Under the pieces are notes generated by a model, which saw only the letters and a list, made by a program, of their open reading frames with translations, was not told where the DNA came from and searched no databases. Made by a program: the position numbers and the translations under genes. A stretch of 64,000 nucleotides of DNA from Gracilaria gracilis (lineage: Eukaryota; Rhodophyta; Florideophyceae; Gracilariales; Gracilariaceae), in the NCBI GenBank assembly GCA_030374805.1, contig JARGSG010000183.1, positions 682,001 to 746,000 of the forward strand, read 5' to 3'. Positions within the stretch are counted from its first letter, which is position 1; each line of letters starts with the position of its first letter. Positions 54,231 through 64,000 of the stretch are shown here, one piece after another.

Positions 54231-54944
54231 TTAAGCGTCGATGGCGAACTGAAGGAAGACGGTTTCCTGAATCTCAAGTTCACCCGAAGCAATCGGTACT
54301 GAACCGCCAAATGCTCCCAAGCCAGCTGTATTGCTGCCCAGGAACACTGATTGTGGAACTGATTGTTCACGGATTGAGATTAAGTTTCCAAGGCGTACAC
54401 CAGCTGCTTCCGCGAGCAATCCAGCTTTAGCCGTGGCGTCTGCAACTGCAAGCGCACGAGCACGATTGCGCAATTCTGTGTCATTATCAATGCCAAAGTT
54501 CACACTAGAGATGCGATTGCCACCAGCAGTAACAAGCGCATTAAGAATGCTTCCTAAGTTGTCCAAATCACGAACCACAATTCGTACTTGATTTGTAACG
54601 CCAAATCCCGTAATGCCCAGATCTTCGCCGTTTGGCCCGAATTGGATCTGAGGGGCCACATTGAAGAAAGACGTTTGGACATCTGAGCTCTCAATTCCTT
54701 GTTCAGTGAGCACTGCCAGAACTTGTTCAAGCTGTTGATTGTTAGCAGCTAACGCTGCCTGTGGTGAGGCCGCTGTCGTATCCACCCCGGCTCTGACAGT
54801 GGCTATGTCTGGAGGTCCGGAAACAACTCCATTTCCAGCAACAGTTATTGTACGAGGTGTGGCCTGGGCGTTTGATGGACTGGTGTATGCGGCGAACAAC
54901 AGTAGAATAGACGTGAAGAAGAACCTTTTCATTGAGAGTGTCAT
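54231..54944 (-). CDS. Secreted SIMPL-domain (DUF541) protein
   Basis: Intact ORF of 237 residues; ATG at 54944, with a second ATG at 54932 (MKRFFFTSILLLF) as a plausible alternative. The N terminus is a good signal peptide (basic start, hydrophobic core, SNAQA cleavage-like site), so the product is probably secreted or in the endomembrane system. The rest is a SIMPL domain: TITVAGNGVVSGPPDIATV, GIESSDVQTS, FGVTNQVRIVVRDLDNLGS, then ARALAVADATAKAGLLAEAAGV. Bacterial relatives (YggE-like) lie in the periplasm or envelope and have been linked to oxidative stress; the biochemical function is unknown. A bacterial-type gene without introns here suggests horizontal transfer. The MULE ends 140 bases past its stop codon. 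Confidence 0.85.
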   Translation of the reverse strand: MTLSMKRFFFTSILLLFAAYTSPSNAQATPRTITVAGNGVVSGPPDIATVRAGVDTTAASPQAALAANNQQLEQVLAVLTEQGIESSDVQTSFFNVAPQIQFGPNGEDLGITGFGVTNQVRIVVRDLDNLGSILNALVTAGGNRISSVNFGIDNDTELRNRARALAVADATAKAGLLAEAAGVRLGNLISIREQSVPQSVFLGSNTAGLGAFGGSVPIASGELEIQETVFLQFAIDA

Positions 54945-57233
54945 ATTGTGTGGCGAAAGAACCTAGAAACAGTGTTGTACTGGTGTTCACGAAGTGGAAG
55001 AACAGCAGAGAGAAAGTACTTCCGATGGAAAGCAGTTAAGTGAGACATCGACGTTGAATTCTTTTTGTACATCTTCTGTGTGTCTTCCGGTCACCAGGCC
55101 TACCCAGTCGTCCTTGAAGGTCATTATGCATCATTGTCACCTGAGAAAGACTAAATCATACCATTACAAGGGCATCTCTTATCACCAGTGGAATGCTGAG
55201 CTTGAAATGTGGAGATACAGGATCAACAATGAGTACATTCGGCAAAGACCTTGGCTTGCTTTCTGTTGCCCATATTTGAGATTATCTTCGGATGATGTCC
55301 TTCTTGACTTTGCTTGGTGTCCTTGTTTCGGCCTTGAAAGCAAAAGAAGTGATAACTTGTACAGGTATAGATGCTCGATCCTACATTGCGACTATTCCAA
55401 GTCGTGTACAGATACTCGCATAGAGCTGGCTGCGATAGAAGGCATCGCGAATCATATGGGTACAATCACATACCGGTATGCACAAAAGTCTTCCTCTCCC
55501 CTTTATTCTATTTGGGACGGAAAATCGCAAGAAGGGGGAGCGTAGAGGTTTGCTTGTGTGGAACGAAGAGCCAGTCAAAGCCCAGTATTCACCTTGATCG
55601 GCCGTGATGGTCTCAAGCTCATACTGCCTACTGTAAATACAGCCAGGGATGGGTCAGACAATATAAGCGATGCGGCTTGATGTTGCTTTCCTTTCAAACA
55701 AGAACGGCCTTAAGACCTTTGTCAGGAGAGAAAAAAACTCTCCGTTTGAACGACCAAGCAGGGGGGGGGGAATTAGGGGGGCATGTAGGTGGGGTTAACG
55801 CTAACCCGACGTTTTCCAAGGAACTTTGATGCCGACACTATGCTGAAGATCAGACGAAAGCCTTATCGACTGCGAGATAAATGACAAGGCAAAATTTTTT
55901 TACTATGTTCCTGATGTTGTTCCTAAAGATGGGTCGACATCACCGACGCTCGAATTCCTGGGTATATCTCAAATTCAGTATCGGAACAGATATGGTCCAA
56001 CATAGTAACGACTTCGAGAAGCGGCTCAGATACAAAGTGGCTAAGAACCACTCCTTTCTATTATTCGCAATGTGCAACTTTCATCGATGGTACTTGCAAA
56101 CGGAGACCGTCTTCTAATAATCAAAGTGGTCGAAAACGCCAAGCAAACCAATTTGACGATTTACACGAAGTTACGACTATCCTAGTCACACTCAAGCTCT
56201 TGGACTACAGTGGAGCCTCTAATGTAACTTCATCTGGGTCGTATATCTGGACGAACATACTTTGTCAACGCTTAGAGACTCACTCTGAACGGCTCAGTCC
56301 ATACTCTTGTGCTTGGCTGGTTTAACGTCCCTTGAAAAGGGACGTCTATGAGAAGAAAACGAAAGCAATGATTCGCTTCAGCTCGTGACATCCAATCACA
56401 GGCTTGTTTCATCCGTTCTTGTTGTGTAAGTAATGTTACGTCCATCTTCACATGATGGCGACGAGACGTTTCAAGCTGTGAAAGTGGTCTGCTCCCCAAA
56501 TTCTTTAGGTGTGTGAGGCTTCTTTGGCAGGGTTTGCTTACCTCTGCTACTCGGGTCTCATCCCCCCTGTTGCAGTTGTTTGTGAGCGGTGTTTTCATGT
56601 CTAAAGAGTTTTGGAACACGGGGTATGAGAACAGAATCGCTTCTGTGGAGTAGGAGGAACGGACATGCGAGCTCATTCCCATTCCGCCGTCATTAGGGGA
56701 AGGCCATGAGCTATCAAAAAAGGCTAGCTCAAGCCAGCTTGAGCAAAAGAAGGCGTATGACTCCTACTGTGGGAGGTCTTCAATGAGAAACTTAATCGTT
56801 CCAAAGTACTGAAAAAATGAATTCTACATGACTGCCATTGGTTATGGAATTCATTTCATCATGGGTCTTCGAGTGCAGTTGTATCTGCATTGGAAAACAT
56901 ATCAGAATTGCAGCAACTGCTCGGAGAGGTCGCAATCAATCGCAATCGAATTCGTCGGACCCCTCTGTTCGCCCATATGCTTCGCGCCGGCACAGAAACG
57001 GTAAAGGGACTCAATTCCATCCAATTCGTAAGTAGAATTACATGGGCTCTGCAAAACAAAACTGGAAAATCGCCGGAGGTAGCGAACGCTACTTATTCTA
57101 ATACATGGGTGGGACTCAAGGTAAACTACTCTTGCAGCCAACGGCAAAAGGGGAGGAAGACCACCTTTCCCCTACATCGTCCTCACTGATGACACAACCC
57201 AGATCCAGGTTACAGACCAGAAAATCAAAGTCC
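54945..57233. other. Gene-poor stretch; weak ORFs only
   Basis: Two open frames are long enough to mention but match nothing I know: 54994-55545 + (starts with GTG; first ATG at 55126) and 56272-56682 - (136 residues from ATG at 56682). Another at 56890-57189 + lies just beyond the end of the PHD gene. Composition is unremarkable apart from a G run near 55762-55770. These may be remnants of host or mobile genes. Confidence 0.4.
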
Positions 57234-60200
57234 TCATAGAACGTCAAGTCGAAATCCTTTGGACAGACAGTCTGTCGTAAGCGAATTTTCATCCGGGAAG
57301 TGCTCAGGTGCGAGCGAGAAATGGCTTCGATTAGACGTCCACCATTCCTTCAGTCTGTTGTGTGACGTCTCACAGTCAAACTTTGAGAATGCTACGACCC
57401 TCAAGCTCCGACTCTCATCGTACAAAACGCGTATCGCACCTGAGAAGTAAGATCTATAAGGCATATCCAAAAACATGGATCCATGAAACCGTTTTCGCGG
57501 AGATATGTTCAGCATGATCCAAGCTCTTAGGCTACCAGATTCCACAAACTCGGGTTCTTCTCGTGTCTGCATAACACTGCTCGGTGCCAATAGCCCCACT
57601 TTTGGACTCAAGGGTTCCTCTAGAGCATTTGACGGTTGCGCAGATTTCTGTAAGGGAGCAGGGGATAACGGTGCTGAATTCACCCTTGCGCCGGTACCCT
57701 TCTCTGCAACGGAAACTGTGCTCTTAGCACCACCACTGGATATGTGCCGGCTTGGGTTGCTTGTCAGCTCTTGTTGTCTTTGTTCCCTTGGGCGATCAAG
57801 ACGACAACCTGGAAAACCTTTGGGTGAAGCCATTTGATCAGCATTCATCCCAGTGCCATGGTAACCCTTTGCAAGCATCACTGCGTTTCCATTCTGAGCA
57901 TGAGATTGGCTATATCCAACGTGATTTGCCGCTTGGGTGAGCGCTGCTCGCATTAGCGCAGCCTGACCCGAAGATTGGCTCTGACCGACAGGTCTTTTGG
58001 ACTGGGTCGGGTCCAACATTCGACCCATATCATCCGGACCACACGACTCCGAACGCTGTGCGTTCAATCCAAATCTGCTCGTCATGTCGCTATCCACTTG
58101 AACGGTTTCCGGTGCCGAGCCAATGGCTGGTTGTCGTTGAGGTTCTGGAAAGCGTGGTTCTGAAGTAACACGATGCCTTGCACGGTTGGGGTTCAGTGAG
58201 TATCTGCCAGGGTCCGTAGACCTGGCTGCTCCATGGTTATGAAGCGTATTCCTTTGATTGCGTATTGGAGCGGTTGTAGCTTCGGTACGCTCGTTCATAT
58301 GCTGAGGAGGAATATCTGGCGGGGCTTCATTCTGGAAGCGCACAAGACCTGCAATACCAAGCGTCTCAGGAGCAGTAGCAGGCGTTGAATGCGGCGCAGC
58401 GGAAGAAGGATCGAAGGATGAGGTCGGTGCGATTCGGTTTCTAGACGGATGGACATTCACCTCAGGTGCTCGATTTCGTAGCGGAACAGAAGAATCAACT
58501 GGTGGTCTTAGGTTCCCATTCAGTCCGAGAGTCAGCCCCGGCAGGTTCTGTCGACATCGAATCTGATCGTCAGGCATTGGAGGTCTAGAAGTAGAAGGCA
58601 TATGAGAGGGTGACTGTGAAGGCTGAATAAATCGAGAGGAATCGCGAGGTTGATAGCATGTTGGATCCTGGCGAAGGTCAGTATCTTGAGGTGCCGGTCT
58701 TTGCCATCGCCCATAACCATAAGTTGGCGAATAAACATTGTTCTGCATACCACCCTGTGGTGCTGTTGCTACCATCGAATTAAACATCCGCTCTTGCTGT
58801 ACACCAGCTGAGACGTTTGAATTATACAACGTAGCAGGAATTGTGTCATCCGGAGTGATCGCTTTTGACTTTGACTTGCTCTTCGCACTTGTGACGACTG
58901 ACGTTCTTCTGTTCAGGGAAGGTTCATCATATCTGGAGATATCGTTGACGCTGTTCTGTACGTTTCCATTCCAGTCTTGCACATTGTGTCGCGTTTCATG
59001 AGTGCCTGTGAGTTCGTCAGCGATCCTCTGTTCAAGTGGAACTTCCGCTTGAGGAGCTGGGGACATTGGATTGATATGATTAGTGATCCCTCTCACAGGG
59101 TTTGATGCTTCTCTCTGGACGGTCAATGTATGAGCATCAGCAGAATTGGGGACTGGTATCGAAGTGGTGCGGCTTTGAGAGTTTCTACCGAGCCTGTCTG
59201 GATGCAAGGGAGCAGTGTGTATCGGACCTAAAGGGTCTTGCAATGTTCTAAATGCACGTTGAGTGTTACCCTCCACGCGATCCTCTGTACTGACGGAAAC
59301 ATCCATTCGAGAACGAGGTGAAAGGAGCCTGGGGTCCGTACTCGGTTCCACACCTTGATCGGCAACTTTCTCGACAGCTCTAGGTTCTCCACTCGCGCGC
59401 GGCGTCTGTGAATTTGTCAGGATATCAGGCGATTGAAGGTTGGGTGAATTTCCAACTGGAACTGGTGGTAAAGAAGTTGCAATGAATGTGGCAGGTTTGG
59501 AATGGCGGTGCGGAGCACGCTGGCTGAGTGCACCAGGTATAGCACCTCCAAGATAAGGAGCAGAAAGTCGTGGGCGCTTTGCTCTCGCTCTTTTTTGTTC
59601 TAGACGAGCGCGCTGCTTGGCCAGCATTGCAGTTTCTTCTTCTTTCCGCTTCTCCTCGGCTTCCACACATACTTCGCAAGTCCAGTCTTTCTTTTGTAGG
59701 TCAGTGTTCCTCATGCCATGAAAGCGCCGAAGACAGTTGGTGTGAAAGACAAGTCGGCAATCAGCACATATCCTGACCGGGGATTTGGAGTTGTACGTCT
59801 TAATATTGCGCTTAACACAGTCATAGCAACGTTGTTCCTCTCGCAGAACAACCATTCGAGAAATGTAAATTTGATGCCTCTTCGCGACTGTGTGACAAGA
59901 AGGGCATATCCAAGTACCCAAGGGAATGGATGATCTGGAAGGTTGCATGCAGTACACATGACAACCTGAAGCACAAGCGTCACACAGAACCATTTTTGCG
60001 TAGTCGCCTAACTCAGAACAAACAGTGCATGCAGTGTTTTCAATACCAAGGTCGACATCACTGCTGATGTCGCTGTGGGGATAATTGGCCTCTTCCTTCT
60101 CCGGAAAGGACGTCGGTGGGTAATATGGACGGTGATCTTCGACATCCTCCACTGACTGTGGCGTTGACTGTGGCGCTGACTGTGGCGCTGGGTGTGGCTG

Positions 60201-61319
60201 TTCTTCAGGTTCCTTTCGAGTCTTGTAGTTAGCTTTCGTTTTGGGTTGGGGATTAGGTGGATGGGAATCAGACGAACTGGGTTTGGTCTTACGAGCGGAT
60301 CTGCATTGTGGTTTGGATGCCAGCTTTTCCAGCCGTTTTGTGGCAGGCTTAGTAGATGGCGGTACGTTTGGAACCTTAGATGAGGACGGGCTGCGGGAAT
60401 TGGTAGCCGATTTGGATTTACTGCCGGCCGAAGCAATGGGCGACGATTTTGAAGAACGTTTAGCGATGGTCTTTGACGGTTTGAGCTTTCCATATGGACG
60501 ATTTGCCTTGCCAGCACCAGCGGGACGCGTGGTCTTCACGGCGGACGTACGCTTGGTACGCTTGGTAGTTGCGGCGGCCTTCGTAGACGGCTCACGATCC
60601 GCGGTTCGTCTCGAATTATTAGCGCCTCGTTCTCCATCGATGAGAGTGTTCACGGCGCCTTGAGCCCGACGACGAGGCTGTTTACGAGCAACGGGCGATG
60701 AACGCGACGACGATTTCGATGTCGCAGCGTGCTTTCCACGTGCAGTGGTCCCGTTGCGCTTGCTACGGGGGCGCTTGCCCCCGCCTTGGCTGCCTCGAGC
60801 TTGCTGCAGACGTATGGAAAGCTTGGGGAGAAAGATGACGTCGTCATCGGTGGCATCGTCATCGAGCACCTCGACGTGTTGCTTGGGTTTTGGCATGGTA
60901 AACGACGGGGACTGCGAATCTACAACGGCAACGTTGGACGGAGATGGAGCCTTGCTGCAGCTCGTGCGATGGCTGTCAAAAACCGGCGCGTTTTTTTTCG
61001 AACGGATCGGCTCGCCGTGGCACGGGGCATCACGCTTTTGCAATGCACCCTCTTCGCGCGTGTTTTCAAATGGGACGACGTTTTCCCGCGTTGCCGCCGC
61101 AGTTTGTTGGGCGCTATCAACGGTGGCTGCGTCAATGACCACTTCAACAATGTCGCTGACGGCGTTGAGCGTCGACGGCGACGGCGGCGATCGGTCCGAC
61201 GTGCGGCGGTTGAGCGCGAGCATCAGCTGCTCGGCGACGCGCGACAGCTGTTGACGATGCCCTGAGAGCAAGCGCGGCGGAGGCAGCCTGCGTGGGTGTT
61301 CGCTCTTCTCGCGCGCCAT
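57234..61319 (-). CDS. Large tandem PHD-finger protein
   Basis: Single uninterrupted frame of 1,361 residues from ATG 61319 (MAREKSEHPRRLPP). The first 430 residues are Ser/Lys/Arg-rich and probably disordered, with several basic nuclear-localisation-like clusters. At about 431-480 is a PHD finger in Cys4-His-Cys3 order (CTVC, CDAC, HVYC, CPSC). At about 493-557 is a second one (CYDC, CADC, HTNC, CEVC) followed by a highly charged helix (EAEEKRKEEE ... RLEQKRARAKR). A long Pro/Ser/Asn-rich tail leads to a compact C-terminal region (about 1240-1361; LRAWIMLNISPRKRFHGSMF), which looks folded but is unrecognised. PHD fingers read histone H3 tails, so a chromatin-associated role in the nucleus is likely. 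No catalytic domain is seen. It is divergent from the phosphatase gene. Confidence 0.85.
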   Translation of the reverse strand: MAREKSEHPRRLPPPRLLSGHRQQLSRVAEQLMLALNRRTSDRSPPSPSTLNAVSDIVEVVIDAATVDSAQQTAAATRENVVPFENTREEGALQKRDAPCHGEPIRSKKNAPVFDSHRTSCSKAPSPSNVAVVDSQSPSFTMPKPKQHVEVLDDDATDDDVIFLPKLSIRLQQARGSQGGGKRPRSKRNGTTARGKHAATSKSSSRSSPVARKQPRRRAQGAVNTLIDGERGANNSRRTADREPSTKAAATTKRTKRTSAVKTTRPAGAGKANRPYGKLKPSKTIAKRSSKSSPIASAGSKSKSATNSRSPSSSKVPNVPPSTKPATKRLEKLASKPQCRSARKTKPSSSDSHPPNPQPKTKANYKTRKEPEEQPHPAPQSAPQSTPQSVEDVEDHRPYYPPTSFPEKEEANYPHSDISSDVDLGIENTACTVCSELGDYAKMVLCDACASGCHVYCMQPSRSSIPLGTWICPSCHTVAKRHQIYISRMVVLREEQRCYDCVKRNIKTYNSKSPVRICADCRLVFHTNCLRRFHGMRNTDLQKKDWTCEVCVEAEEKRKEEETAMLAKQRARLEQKRARAKRPRLSAPYLGGAIPGALSQRAPHRHSKPATFIATSLPPVPVGNSPNLQSPDILTNSQTPRASGEPRAVEKVADQGVEPSTDPRLLSPRSRMDVSVSTEDRVEGNTQRAFRTLQDPLGPIHTAPLHPDRLGRNSQSRTTSIPVPNSADAHTLTVQREASNPVRGITNHINPMSPAPQAEVPLEQRIADELTGTHETRHNVQDWNGNVQNSVNDISRYDEPSLNRRTSVVTSAKSKSKSKAITPDDTIPATLYNSNVSAGVQQERMFNSMVATAPQGGMQNNVYSPTYGYGRWQRPAPQDTDLRQDPTCYQPRDSSRFIQPSQSPSHMPSTSRPPMPDDQIRCRQNLPGLTLGLNGNLRPPVDSSVPLRNRAPEVNVHPSRNRIAPTSSFDPSSAAPHSTPATAPETLGIAGLVRFQNEAPPDIPPQHMNERTEATTAPIRNQRNTLHNHGAARSTDPGRYSLNPNRARHRVTSEPRFPEPQRQPAIGSAPETVQVDSDMTSRFGLNAQRSESCGPDDMGRMLDPTQSKRPVGQSQSSGQAALMRAALTQAANHVGYSQSHAQNGNAVMLAKGYHGTGMNADQMASPKGFPGCRLDRPREQRQQELTSNPSRHISSGGAKSTVSVAEKGTGARVNSAPLSPAPLQKSAQPSNALEEPLSPKVGLLAPSSVMQTREEPEFVESGSLRAWIMLNISPRKRFHGSMFLDMPYRSYFSGAIRVLYDESRSLRVVAFSKFDCETSHNRLKEWWTSNRSHFSLAPEHFPDENSLTTDCLSKGFRLDVL

Positions 61320-62514
61320 GAGTGACTCTGTTGCGACGGTGCTATTCCACCGTGCGCGGGCGCGCGTGCCGGGCGGCCGCGGGACAATTCGGGGGATTTG
61401 CCAGAGTTTCTCGCGCGGCGTGCCGCATAGGTAAGCTGGTTACAGCACGCGCACCTGGCGAGTCGCCAGTGGCGACGTGCGTTGTTGAGCACGTGCTTGA
61501 TGGTGATGTGAAGCGCAGTCCACTTCCTCATGTCCTGCTTCTGGACCGTGGTCCCATGTGCCAGCCACGTAAGGGGGTTATCATAGGCTTCCTTACAGAG
61601 GCCACGGGTGAACGGAAACGGGAGCCGGTGTCTTGTGCTTGGAGCGAGTTCCATCCATCTCAGAAACAGACACCCGATTCGGCTGACAGAATAGCCGCTT
61701 TGCCCAGCTCAAAAGCTCTCTAATGCTGAAAAGTTCACAAACCACTGGCGCAGGTCCCATGAAGAGCGGATCAAGTCTAGCGCTCACTCTTGGAGCAGCT
61801 TTCCCAGCTCACTCAGAACTGTGAAACAATACCGCGCCCTTCAACGTGCCAAAACGTTTTACTGCCTTTGTCCTACATCACACATTGATGATTTTCAACT
61901 TCCTACTGCATGCTGTCAATTTGCTTAATTGTGGCTTGTCTTTCCAAGGACAAGTCGACCCCCCGCTACGAAGAGAGCGTTACCAAACACGAAAAAGTTA
62001 ATTCACCCCAATTATAAGGGTATGAAACGTCACCATGCGTGGATATCAAAAGATGCATTCTGCCAGCGAAACACGCGATTTCAGTGAACGCCGGCCCACG
62101 GGCAGAAGCATTTAGCGGTGCCCATCCGTCCCACACAGTAAGCGGTTAACGGGAAACGCTAACAGTCACCTCCACGTTGGATGCACTGTGCGATACGCTC
62201 CATGTCCGTCTGCACAAGCAACCCAATCATTGACGCATTGCATGCACTCACAGTAACCTTACATTCCATCCGTAGTCTTTCACGACTGCGTCTTGCCTCG
62301 TCGTTCCGTCAAGAGTTTTAAATCCGCTCCGTTCGCGCATTCTGAAGAAGACTAGGTCTCTAGTCCGTCTTTGTTTCCTCCACGCCTGAAAGAATTTCGC
62401 ACTCATCGACTTCGTCCTTCCGTTTGTGGCCTTCAAAGGACACACAACCACCACAGCCGCCAGCCCATAATTTGCTTCGCACCAAAGCGTCTGTACGAAT
62501 CAAGTACATCAACA
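61320..62514. other. Intergenic region between divergent genes
   Basis: Upstream of both the PHD gene (-) and the phosphatase gene (+), so it should contain both promoters. GC-rich next to the PHD start. No TATA box or RNA gene could be assigned with confidence. Confidence 0.5.
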
Positions 62515-63453
62515 ATGGGGTCTGATAAAACACCTGTTCGACTGGGCCTTATCACCGACGTTCAATATGCCAACAAGCCTGACGTTCACATCGACGTATG
62601 TCACATTCCGTTTTCGTTGCACTCATATTTATTTGCTCACTAACATTCGGCACCTCAGTATGTTGGTAAGCTAAGATCCTATTCTAAGGTTATTTCGAAG
62701 ACAGCACACAGCGTTCAGTTCATCAATCAGAATAATGTATCCGCTCTGCTGCATCTTGGCGACATTGTGGACGGGAACGCCACTCTGGACAAGACGCGGA
62801 ATGATTTAGACGTGGTCCTAAAGACACTCAGTGAAGCCAACGCACCGGTGCTTCATGTGGTTGGAAACCATTGTCTTGACGCCGGGCGGCCGTACCTTCT
62901 CCACAAGTGTGGACTACAAAATGCCTACTACACGAAGGATTACGGAGATTGGCGAGTAATTGTGCTTGATACCGTTGAAGTATCCGTTCATCGTGACGAC
63001 AACCCGCAGTACGCTGAGGAAGCAAGGCAGTTCTTGCGGCAAAACCAAAGTCTCGCTAACGCCAAGGATTGGAATGGCGGTTTGTCCTCTGAACAAAAAT
63101 CATGGTTGAGAGACACTCTATCCGACACAGCGGCACAGGGAATGAAAGCAATTGTTTGTGGCCATTTACCCATTCTTCCGGAGGAACAATTCCAGCAGCA
63201 CATCATATGGGAAAATCAGTGGTTTGTGGATCTGTTTTCTGAATACAAGCATGTGGTTAAGGCCTATTTCGCTGGGCATTACCACGAAGGGGGGTATGTA
63301 TTGAACAATGGAGTACACTATATCACTTGTGAGTCGATACTTGATTCTGAGAGCGCAGAAGGGAGTGCAGGAATCATCGAACTTTGGGCTGATAGAATAG
63401 TGCTTTCGGGACATGGAGACATGACGTCTCGCAAATTATTGTTTGACTGCTGA
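62515..63453 (+). CDS. ADP-ribose/CDP-alcohol diphosphatase-like metallophosphatase
   Basis: Two exons, 62515-62595 and 62659-63453, give 291 residues, the usual size for this family. The calcineurin-like metallophosphatase motifs are in order: ITDVQYA (metal-binding D-x-Q), HLGDIVDG, VVGNHC, CGHLPI and AGHYHEGGY. The D-x-Q variant (D-x-H in most families) and GNHC are typical of the Mn-dependent ADP-ribose/CDP-alcohol diphosphatases (ADPRM), which hydrolyse ADP-ribose, CDP-choline and similar pyrophosphates. The chosen ATG (context AACAATGG) matches family N termini. The frame is open upstream to an ATG at 62371, which would add 48 Arg/Ser-rich residues; an organelle-targeting form is possible but unproved. 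All frames are intact. Confidence 0.88.
62596..62658 (+). other. Spliceosomal intron, 63 bp
   Basis: Starts GTATGT and ends CACCTCAG. Removal joins phase-0 codons (VHID to YVGKL) and avoids an in-frame stop within the intron. This is the only intron I could place with confidence in the window. Confidence 0.85.
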
Positions 63454-64000
63454 GCTGTGCTTACGCTCGGTAAGCACGGAAGAAGTGTTTTGCGGGGTAG
63501 GGGGGTTTGGATCAATACCTGCTCTTCGTACGAACAAACTGAGTTGTTCGCACAAGTTGCGTATGAAGTGAGTGTCAATTTGGTGCGAAGCAGTCGAGCG
63601 TAGTCACTTTCCTTACCGATCGGGGTTTTGGCCAATTCTGTACGTGTATATATCCACTGTCCTGAGAGAGCAGTTCAGGTTCTGTGGACTCGGGAGAAAT
63701 AAACAAATCACCCTCGCGCTACTCCAAGAGTAGCGCAAGTGACGCAGTATCTAAATGACATTGTACCGTTAACGATTCGCTACGGGAACTATCACTGTGC
63801 TGAAGATATGCACCACAATGCTAAATGAACTACAAGGGTAGAGTTGCTGAGATGAAAGTTGTGACTGCAACTCTGCAACTCTGTGCTGCTGCTCTCATCG
63901 GACAACTCTACTGCACCATGGTGGGAAATGGGGAATACCGGTAGAATCCTGTTTCGATTTGCATGTGCTTCTGTATGTGCGAATTAGTACGGCATATTGC
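63454..64000. other. 3' flank of the phosphatase gene with a small hairpin
   Basis: No gene seen. A perfect 9-bp hairpin GCGCTACTC-CAA-GAGTAGCGC lies at 63716-63736, and CAACTCT is repeated near 63880-63910. Any role in 3'-end formation or as a small RNA is unsupported. Confidence 0.5.

Noticed and set aside
60729-61265. Plus-strand ORFs of 169-178 codons
   Set aside because: Shadows of the PHD-finger gene on the other strand; no domain or start context.

Overview
This is eukaryotic nuclear DNA dominated by transposable elements. Intact host-type genes occur only in the last 10 kb: a 4.1-kb single-exon PHD-finger gene, a metallophosphatase gene with one 63-bp GT-AG intron, and a short secreted SIMPL-domain gene of bacterial type. 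Sparse small introns, a bacterial-like gene and this mix of elements fit an intron-poor alga, most likely a florideophyte red alga. That placement is inference; nothing in the window proves it.

Layout. 1-1203: no gene, one orphan Tc1-type terminal repeat and a 31-bp tandem duplication. 1204-19103: a Ty3/gypsy chromovirus-like LTR retrotransposon with 507-bp LTRs and a 5-bp target duplication (GCATC). It has gag, a broken pol, a chromodomain-like tail and a long antisense ORF near its 3' end. Inside it, on the minus strand, is a complete Ty1/copia element (8485-14783, 307-bp LTRs, target duplication GCCAT). The copia LTRs differ at about 2 positions and the Ty3 LTRs at about 20, which agrees with the nesting order. 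19691-24605: a decayed PIF/Harbinger transposase next to a decayed copy of the RNA polymerase II second-largest subunit gene (RPB2), itself interrupted by about 1.5 kb holding another gene remnant.

24938-43770 is the most interesting object. It is an 18.8-kb element with 22-bp terminal inverted repeats (one mismatch), a 3-bp duplication (GTC) and clustered GCTAGTTT subterminal repeats. It carries an EnSpm/Plavaka-like transposase (minus strand, broken), a continuous-looking coding region that joins a DPPY-type DNA methyltransferase to a SET domain, an intact 619-codon ORF with a tentative ParB-like segment, a ketopantoate-reductase-like gene and three further unknown genes. Its centre (31.5-33.6 kb) lies between two divergent genes and holds three large palindromes and a 122-bp tandem repeat. 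Base skew on the + strand switches there from C/T-rich to G/A-rich irrespective of gene direction.

43925-45578: a decayed pogo/Tigger-like (DDE_1) transposase. 45843-54090: a Mutator-like element with 241-bp terminal inverted repeats and a 9-bp duplication (GGTTTTTTG). It encodes a Ulp1-type (C48) cysteine protease and a MULE transposase with zinc fingers and a SWIM motif. A Tc1/mariner element (52205-53741, DD34E, double inverted/direct repeats) is nested in it. 54231-63453: the SIMPL gene, a gene-poor stretch, then the divergent pair PHD gene (minus) and ADP-ribose/CDP-alcohol diphosphatase-like gene (plus).

Most transposon genes carry stops or frameshifts, so the window is largely an archive of nested insertions. 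I saw no tRNA, rRNA or CRISPR array. All homology statements come from motif recognition by eye; no database was searched.
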